This document shows positions 21,556 to 26,464 of a stretch of 26,464 bases of DNA, piece by piece (the stretch's first letter is position 1; each line of letters begins with the position of its first letter). This DNA is from MWBV01 sp964418095 (GTDB lineage Archaea; Nanobdellota; Nanobdellia; Pacearchaeales; GW2011-AR1), in contig CAYQKM010000008.1 of assembly GCA_964418095.1 (NCBI GenBank), positions 1-26,464 on the forward strand. Reading direction: 5' to 3'. The notes below the pieces were generated by a model that worked only from the letters and a program-made list of their open reading frames with translations, ran no database searches and had not been told where the DNA came from. The position numbers and the translations under genes were made by a program.

Positions 21556-23814
21556 TTACTTTGAGGGATTTGTATTATTTAATTTTATCTTTTTAAATAC
21601 TAATATTGCTTTTGGAGGAAATATATCTGGCTTTAAGGAGTTTTCTCGTATAAATTCTGATTTAACTTCTATAAGACCTTCTTCTTCAAAGATATTCTTC
21701 CATTCTTCCATTGATCTGTATCTGTAAAATAAAGGCATATTATCTCTGTTTCTCATAAGCCGATTTCCAAACCAATCATAAAAAGAGAGTATTTTCTTTT
21801 TATCTTCTGTATTGAATTTAAGAAATTCAGTAATATTATTACCATATTCTTCTATTGTTCTTCCTTCAGGGTAAGAGTCTTCAATTAATATTACTCTTCC
21901 ATTCTCTTTCAACGAAGAACATATATTTTTTATCAGATTTCTTTGGTCCATACCTTTTAAGTGGTGTAATACCATGGATAAGATAAATGTGTTAATAGAA
22001 TTCTTCTTAAATGGGATTTTTGTATTAGACTCTTGGACAATAAATTTTATTTTATGATTTTTTGATTCTGAAGAGAAGAAATCAATATCAGTCACATATG
22101 CTTTTTTAATCCCTTTTTTAATCAAAAGAATTTGTTCTACAAAGTCATTTGTCCTACCCCCAACATCCACAACAATCTCTCCAATTATATCTCCTTTTAT
22201 TCTTTTTGCAAGATTTTTAACCTTTATCCTTCTAAATTCCCTTAATTTTTTTGAATAATTAATACTCTCTTTATCTGTTATTTCTGGGAATTTTTTTCTT
22301 ACTTCATTTACTGCAATATCTTCATTGGGGTAATATCTTAAAAGAATATCTAATATAGGATTAATCCATCTATAAGGAAGGTTTATATCTTTCCAGTATT
22401 TTTTCAATCTTTCATTTATATTCTTTTTTAAGGAATCGTCTTTTAAAACCTCCAAAACATTTTCTTGTTTATTTATAAACTCTTTTCTAGAGTATAATTT
22501 TTCATAAATTTCTTGAAATTTAGAAATTAATTTTGATGAATTGTGTCTATAAAAAGATATTCCATTTTTAGTATATAACTCTTTTTTCCTCCCATAATAA
22601 GAAAGTAAGGGATCAGCAATACAATATACTACTTTTTTTATCCCAAGTTTAGATATCTCTTCAGTACAAGATCCACATGGTTCAAGAGAGCAATACAAGG
22701 TGTACTCTCCCCACTTAATTTTTCCATTGGATTTAGCAATGTTGATTGCACTTATTTCAGCATGAATTGATCCCAAATATATATTTGATTTTCTACTTTT
22801 TTTAATTCTTTTAGCAAAAGAAATGGTTTTTCCACTCTTATCTACAATTTTTGCAACGACCGGAAGAAAATTACCTATTTTCTCATTTTTTAAGAGACTT
22901 CTTGTTTTATTCAATATATCTAAGAACTCTTTTTCATCTTGTTTAAAAGATATTTCTCTTTCAATAGCTTCTTTTAGCTTATTTGCTTTTTCAAAATATA
23001 TAAGATTAAGTTTGTTGAATAGGTTCTTACTATCTTCTAAGGATATTTTTTCCTTTGAGTATTTAATATAAATCTCTTTCCTTAAACTTTTTACACTGTT
23101 ATCTTTCACTATAAATTCAAAATAAGATATTGCCTCATAAACTCTTGACAATATTTTTCTTGCTCTCTGTTCTTCATTTAAATCAAGCTTCCCTCCTTCT
23201 TTATAATAAAGATTATACGTATTATTTAACAAATCGCTTATTTGAGCATAAATATTTTCTTTGAACACTTCACTATTTTCTTTAAAATCGTACCCTATTA
23301 AAGGAATATGTCTTTTAAACAAAGAAATTCCAGTCCTGCTTATTATCTTGTTTTGTTCATCAAAAGAAGTTTTAGAGTTAATATCAAATATTCCCAATGA
23401 AAGATTATCTTCTCCTTTTATTGAAACACCCAAAGAGTATTTAATTGAATTCATATTATCATCCAAGGAGAGTTCTATCTCTTCAAGCAAAAAAATGTTC
23501 CCTTTTACAATAACTAAAAAGTCAAAATCTTTAGGATTTTCTGAATATAAAGCAGAACCAAATACAGATATATTTTGAATTTCTAATTTTGGATATTTAT
23601 TATTCATAAAGTTTATTATTTCTTTTGCTAATGAGAGATATATCTTATTTCTTCTTTCTAAGACATTATTTTTAATATCATTATATTTATAATAAAAGAG
23701 GCTTCTAACAAAAAGAGAATTTCTTTTTTTATTGTCTTCAAAATTAATCTTATTTAACTTGTCAAATATCTCTAAAGGGTAATTTATTCTAAAGGGAATT
23801 ATTTGGCTTTCCAT
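21556..23814 (-). CDS. Three-domain fusion: Pol-beta nucleotidyltransferase, zinc-dependent CMP/RibD-like deaminase, SAM methyltransferase
   Basis: Residue numbers count from a TTG 33 nt upstream (763 aa). I place the start at the internal ATG (residue 12), 8 nt after the kinase stop; the TTG remains possible. Residues 60-165 carry a Pol-beta nucleotidyltransferase core: SVFGSALYSENPKDFDFLVI with GS 97-98, Asp107 and Asp109, and a possible third acid at Asp155. Residues 190-320 are helical. Residues 325-435 are a deaminase: HAEISAINIA (His362, Glu364) and CSLEPCGSC (Cys391, Cys394), then GIKKVVYCIADP, most like the RibD/dCMP deaminase branch. Residues 550-660 are a class I methyltransferase: VVDVGGRTND (motif I, near 559-568), YVTDID (Asp587), FILSMVLHHL. 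All catalytic residues look intact. I recall no protein with this domain combination. Confidence 0.88.
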   Translation of the reverse strand: MESQIIPFRINYPLEIFDKLNKINFEDNKKRNSLFVRSLFYYKYNDIKNNVLERRNKIYLSLAKEIINFMNNKYPKLEIQNISVFGSALYSENPKDFDFLVIVKGNIFLLEEIELSLDDNMNSIKYSLGVSIKGEDNLSLGIFDINSKTSFDEQNKIISRTGISLFKRHIPLIGYDFKENSEVFKENIYAQISDLLNNTYNLYYKEGGKLDLNEEQRARKILSRVYEAISYFEFIVKDNSVKSLRKEIYIKYSKEKISLEDSKNLFNKLNLIYFEKANKLKEAIEREISFKQDEKEFLDILNKTRSLLKNEKIGNFLPVVAKIVDKSGKTISFAKRIKKSRKSNIYLGSIHAEISAINIAKSNGKIKWGEYTLYCSLEPCGSCTEEISKLGIKKVVYCIADPLLSYYGRKKELYTKNGISFYRHNSSKLISKFQEIYEKLYSRKEFINKQENVLEVLKDDSLKKNINERLKKYWKDINLPYRWINPILDILLRYYPNEDIAVNEVRKKFPEITDKESINYSKKLREFRRIKVKNLAKRIKGDIIGEIVVDVGGRTNDFVEQILLIKKGIKKAYVTDIDFFSSESKNHKIKFIVQESNTKIPFKKNSINTFILSMVLHHLKGMDQRNLIKNICSSLKENGRVILIEDSYPEGRTIEEYGNNITEFLKFNTEDKKKILSFYDWFGNRLMRNRDNMPLFYRYRSMEEWKNIFEEEGLIEVKSEFIRENSLKPDIFPPKAILVFKKIKLNNTNPSK

Positions 23815-23822
23815 AGTTTTTT

Positions 23823-25136
23823 CTAAAAGATTAACTTGTTTATACAATTTATCTCTTTCTCCAAATTTCTGGAGTATAAATCATCTTTAATATTTCTTCT
23901 AATACTTCTAACCACGTAATACCTAATAAGAGAATATTTCAATAGTTTGGGAAGAATGCTAAGTTCTTCTTTTGAGAGATTGTTAAGACAAGAGTTATTG
24001 TAAGAATCTATTAGATTTTCTAAACTCCCACATGTATAATTTGGCCTATCTTTATTCCCTTTTAAAATTAGAGCAGGTATAAAATCCAATATTCTTTTTG
24101 ATAATTTAATTGAATCAGAATCAATTATCTTTGCACTCTTATCCTCCCAAATTATATTTGAAGCGTTTAAATCTCCATGTGTTAAACAAGATGGCAATTG
24201 ATTAACTCTCAAGATAAACTTTTCATCTATTAATTTTTCAATTTCTAAAGTTAAAAATATGTGTTTATTGTTCTTTATTGACAAATCGAAATATGAAGAT
24301 GCAATATTGCTTTCACTTAATACTCCTTTTCTTGATTTGGTATTTTTAAAGAACATTTCATCATTCAATAAAATTAAACTAAATTCATTATGTAACCTCC
24401 CAATTAATTTTCCTATGTCTGAGAAATAATTAAGATCTCTATTTCTTTCTTCTCCAGCTATAAACGACTCTAACACATAAACATTGTCCTTATCTTGGGT
24501 TATAGTGCTACCACTTCCCATTTTAAAATATACTTTAGGGAAAAATTCAGGCATACTTCTCATTAATTTAGAAATTGTTTCCAAATATTCATTTGAACCA
24601 CTTCTAGACTTGAAAACATATTTATTTTTATCATTGTCTTCTAAATAATAAGTCCCTCCTATTTTATTTCTGGATTTTATTAAAGAAGATTTTATTATCT
24701 TTAATCCATAATTCTCTATTAATATTCTCTTTAATTCATCTAAACTTTTCATTTCTATATTTTCTTTATTAAAAACCGATTTTGGAAGATGATATTCAAT
24801 ATTCTTTTTATATAACGCCTTTTTACCTTTAATAAGAACTTCTTTAAGGTTTTGTATTGGAAAAACTTCAACATTTTCTTTATCAGCTAGAATAAAAGCG
24901 TTTTTTACATTTGTTAATTTATTGTTATATGGGGATATTATTATATTATTTTCGCAATCTCCCTCATAGATTATATTCCCTTGTGTGTATGCATGATTAT
25001 TATAACTTCTAAAGAAATTAACCTTCTCTAGAGGTAATAATTCCCTTAAATTTGGGCTATAAACCTCTCCTTGAATCCCATTATACTCATTGATTTCTAA
25101 ATTTTTAGATTTCTTATTTAGCATTATTTCAGACAT
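23823..25136 (-). CDS. Aminoglycoside phosphotransferase/choline kinase-fold small-molecule kinase with an extra N-terminal domain
   Basis: The C-terminal two thirds have the APH/CHK kinase fold. YVFKSRSG (173-180) offers the ATP-binding Lys176, and VLESFIAGEE (221-230) is the hinge. IGKLIGRLHNEF precedes the catalytic loop LTHGDLNASNIIW (318-330; Asp322, Asn327), and KIIDSDSI (336-343; Asp339) replaces the DFG-like IDFE/D of the family. These enzymes phosphorylate hydroxyl groups of antibiotics, sugars, nucleosides or choline. Residues 1-150 are a separate domain I cannot place, rich in beta-like segments (GNIIYEGDCENNIIISPYNN). GATTTAAATATTC (complement of 25155-25167) is a TATA box about 25 bp upstream, making this the first gene of the operon. 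Confidence 0.82.
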   Translation of the reverse strand: MSEIMLNKKSKNLEINEYNGIQGEVYSPNLRELLPLEKVNFFRSYNNHAYTQGNIIYEGDCENNIIISPYNNKLTNVKNAFILADKENVEVFPIQNLKEVLIKGKKALYKKNIEYHLPKSVFNKENIEMKSLDELKRILIENYGLKIIKSSLIKSRNKIGGTYYLEDNDKNKYVFKSRSGSNEYLETISKLMRSMPEFFPKVYFKMGSGSTITQDKDNVYVLESFIAGEERNRDLNYFSDIGKLIGRLHNEFSLILLNDEMFFKNTKSRKGVLSESNIASSYFDLSIKNNKHIFLTLEIEKLIDEKFILRVNQLPSCLTHGDLNASNIIWEDKSAKIIDSDSIKLSKRILDFIPALILKGNKDRPNYTCGSLENLIDSYNNSCLNNLSKEELSILPKLLKYSLIRYYVVRSIRRNIKDDLYSRNLEKEINCINKLIF

Positions 25137-25154
25137 ATTCTATTGATAAATTAA

Positions 25155-25167
25155 GAATATTTAAATC
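25155..25167 (-). promoter_or_regulatory. TATA box of the kinase-fusion-isomerase operon
   Basis: GATTTAAATATTC on the minus strand is centred about 25 bp before the kinase ATG, which fits a leaderless archaeal promoter. No inverted repeat is seen next to it. Confidence 0.55.
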
Positions 25168-25313
25168 TTTCCAACTTGTAATTACTTTATAGTTGCATAT
25201 ATTTAAAGAAATCTCTTATAAGATTTATGTATCTTAAATAATACAGATGTTTAAACAATCTAAACACCATATACAATAGTTAAAACAGAGAGCATAGTAG
25301 GTAAATAAAATAT
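25168..25313. other. A/T-rich spacer without a recognised gene
   Basis: No tRNA cloverleaf, no long frame and no clear terminator. On the minus strand a short stretch can be read as TYYALCF, which resembles a conserved HEPN helix, so part of this spacer may be the remains of the truncated HEPN-like gene. Confidence 0.4.
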
Positions 25314-25415
25314 CTAAATAAACATATAATAGCCTTTAAAGAGTATCTCATTTGGTTCTACTATCTTAAGGCCATCCTTTAATTTGAAGCACCACTTTAA
25401 ATTTTTATTTTCCAT
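25314..25415 (-). pseudogene. Truncated HEPN-like gene fragment (33 codons) overlapping the nucleotidyltransferase stop
   Basis: An ATG lies 11 nt inside the end of the nucleotidyltransferase gene in another frame and opens a 33-codon frame: MENKNLKWCFKLKDGLKIVE, then PNEILFKGYYMFI and TAG. The phrase KWC.K.K.GLKIVEPNE.L.K.Y is how many archaeal HEPN-domain proteins begin, and they are commonly encoded directly after, and overlapping, an MNT nucleotidyltransferase. An intact HEPN protein has 120-140 aa, so most of the domain is lost. Whether the short peptide is made is unknown. The family call rests on remembered similarity of about 25 residues. Confidence 0.5.
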
Positions 25416-25983
25416 TATTATTCCAGAATATATTCACATATGAAGAATGATTATTTAAGATTATATGGTTATTTTCTATCTCTTTTATCAAAGGTTCTTT
25501 TTTAAATATTGCTTTCCTGAATGATTCTTCTTTAAGGTTATTTTTATGTACCTTGTATGGGAGAAGATGATAGGAAAATTTATCTTCTTTATCAGATACA
25601 ATAAACAAATCCAAATCAGAATTTTTATCTGCCTTTAACCTGGCAAAACTTCCAAATACAAGGATTATAGAGTTTGTATCTAGGGGTTTTAAAAAACTGT
25701 TAAACCCATCATATTTCCCTAAAAATGCTTCTGTTTTGTATATTTCAGCTTTAACAAGAGAATATTTTACATTTATATTCTCCAGATTAAGAAAAAAGTA
25801 CTTGTTTTTACCCTCTATTTTGCTTTTCAATATCTTCTCCTTTTCTAAATTAATAAGAGTATTCTGACAAGTCTTGAGAGGTAGCTTTGCCAGTTTTGCT
25901 ATCTCTCTCAAATAAAATCTTGCATTATAATCCCCAGTATACAAAGCCAGAACATTCAATTTAGGGTTTCCTTTTTGATACAT
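25405..25983 (-). CDS. Winged-helix/MNT-type nucleotidyltransferase
   Basis: Residues 8-66 are a winged helix-turn-helix (LNVLALYTGDYNARFYLREI, KLPLKTCQNTLINLEKEKIL, then a KSKIEGKNKYFFLN wing). Residues 100-190 are a minimal nucleotidyltransferase: ILVFGSFARLKADKNSDLDL with Gly111-Ser112, Asp123 and Asp125, the MNT signature, then IKEIENNHIILNNHSSYVN. MNT proteins of HEPN/MNT toxin-antitoxin pairs silence the HEPN RNase by transferring AMP to it; fusion to an HTH is common in archaea and suggests autoregulation. The expected HEPN partner downstream is only a fragment. A 20-bp inverted repeat touches the start codon. Confidence 0.85.
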   Translation of the reverse strand: MYQKGNPKLNVLALYTGDYNARFYLREIAKLAKLPLKTCQNTLINLEKEKILKSKIEGKNKYFFLNLENINVKYSLVKAEIYKTEAFLGKYDGFNSFLKPLDTNSIILVFGSFARLKADKNSDLDLFIVSDKEDKFSYHLLPYKVHKNNLKEESFRKAIFKKEPLIKEIENNHIILNNHSSYVNIFWNNNGK

Positions 25984-26018
25984 ATGTATATATTTATATA
26001 CATTAATATTTAAATGTT
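25984..26018 (-). promoter_or_regulatory. Promoter and inverted-repeat operator of the HTH-nucleotidyltransferase gene
   Basis: ATGTATATA-TT-TATATACAT at 25984-26003 is a perfect 9+2+9 inverted repeat immediately next to the start codon. A TATA element (ATTTAAATATTAATG on the minus strand, within 26003-26018) lies about 29 bp upstream of the ATG. A dimeric winged-helix protein bound at this site would cover the transcription start, so the gene product is a reasonable candidate for its own repressor. Confidence 0.6.
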
Positions 26019-26142
26019 TCTATCTTCTAATTAATAAACGTTTATTCTTTATTTGGAAAAGTGTGATTAATTATTTCAAAAATAGCATTTCTACTTCCTG
26101 GAATTCTTTTTGTCTCTTTTACAATACTGATTAATCCAATAA

Positions 26143-26152
26143 TTTTAAATAA
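26143..26152 (+). promoter_or_regulatory. TATA box of the partial right-edge gene
   Basis: TTTTAAATAA is centred 26 bp before the ATG of the right-edge gene, which fits a leaderless transcript and supports that start. Confidence 0.5.
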
Positions 26153-26172
26153 AACAAAACATCCATAAACAA

Positions 26173-26464
26173 ATGGTCTTAAAACTATCAAGTATAGACG
26201 ATGAATTTATTAATAGAATCTTTAAGGAATGTATAGATGAACTTGAAGAATTCTTTGGCATAAATTGGACAAAAAATAGACCATCAGTAATAATCTTTGA
26301 GGACAGAAAAACTTTAGATGAATTTAAGGGTAGTAAATCAGATAATTGGAATGTTGGTTTTGCAACTAATAATAAAATTTACCTTTTAGCCAGAGAAAAT
26401 TTTGAAAGGAAAAGAGTTAAAGATTGTTTCAGAAAAAGTCGCAATAAAATTGTAAACTTAATTT
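26173..26464 (+). CDS. Partial protein, possibly a small metallopeptidase-like family (3' end off the window)
   Basis: The frame opens at an ATG and runs to the right edge (97 codons visible). The readable part is soluble: a helix DDEFINRIFKECIDELEEFF, a strand PSVIIFEDRKTLDEFKG, then NWNVGFATNNKIYLLARENF. The order of helix, SVIIF..RKTLDEF.G, W.VGFA....IYLL..ENFE resembles small uncharacterised proteins in which an HExxH zinc motif follows 20-40 residues later. That motif would lie beyond the window, so peptidase activity is only a suggestion. The start is backed by the TATA box 26 bp upstream. Confidence 0.65.
   Translation, partial: MVLKLSSIDDEFINRIFKECIDELEEFFGINWTKNRPSVIIFEDRKTLDEFKGSKSDNWNVGFATNNKIYLLARENFERKRVKDCFRKSRNKIVNLI

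Noticed and set aside
22823..23578. Plus-strand frames of 82 and 105 codons
   Set aside because: Antisense to the triple-fusion gene, over its nucleotidyltransferase and linker parts; no motif seen.
25290..25365. ATAGTAG and CTACTAT as a hairpin in the spacer after the MNT gene
   Set aside because: Seven bases about 60 bp apart in A/T-rich DNA are expected by chance, and no structured RNA surrounds them.
1..26464. CRISPR array, insertion sequence or integrase-type mobile element
   Set aside because: No regularly spaced repeats, transposase or integrase motifs, or flanking duplications were seen.

Overview
The window looks like a piece of a low-GC archaeal chromosome, most likely a small-genome DPANN lineage of the Woesearchaeota/Pacearchaeota kind. 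The archaeal signs are the TyrRS and MetRS types, a Kae1-type TsaD, an archaeal YchF/OBG GTPase with its cysteine insert, RtcB, a tRNA-Arg without an encoded CCA, and TATA boxes about 25 bp upstream of start codons (mostly leaderless genes). Genes are tightly packed, and some converging genes overlap at their stops. The lineage assignment is inference; no rRNA is present.

Layout. 1-934 (-): a cysteine-rich surface protein that runs off the left edge. 965-8918: housekeeping and ion transport, with an O6-alkylguanine alkyltransferase, TyrRS, MscL, a Na+/Ca2+-type exchanger converging on a P2-type cation ATPase, a membrane protein with VPV repeats, and MetRS. 8911-13779: envelope-type genes, including a membrane-anchored GH3-like protein, an UppP-type lipid pyrophosphate phosphatase, small membrane proteins, a DUF5320 protein, and a polysaccharide-deacetylase-like/thioredoxin-like fusion followed by a DUF134 HTH protein. 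The DUF5320 gene and the deacetylase-like/DUF134 pair share the same inverted-repeat operator (TTATGAAT-N4-ATTCATAA) just downstream of their TATA boxes, so they probably form a small regulon. 14089-19635: tRNA-Arg(GCG), a P-loop nucleotide kinase, YchF, DUF167, a putative metallopeptidase, DUF192, a 56-aa lysine-rich protein, Kae1/TsaD and two overlapping pilin-like genes. 19636-20781 (-): a short RtcB.

20823-26464 is the most unusual part. An apparent three-gene minus-strand operon encodes an aminoglycoside-phosphotransferase-fold kinase, a 763-aa protein that joins a Pol-beta nucleotidyltransferase, a CMP/RibD-like zinc deaminase and a Rossmann methyltransferase, and a xylose-isomerase-like TIM barrel. 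Kinase, nucleotidyltransferase, deaminase, methyltransferase and isomerase activities in one transcript suggest a self-contained route that modifies a nucleoside, a nucleotide-linked small molecule or an RNA; the substrate cannot be read from the sequence. Upstream lies a winged-helix MNT-type nucleotidyltransferase gene. A 33-codon frame overlaps its stop and looks like the beginning of its HEPN partner, so this may be a decayed HEPN/MNT module. The right edge holds the 5' part of a gene that may encode a small metallopeptidase-like protein.
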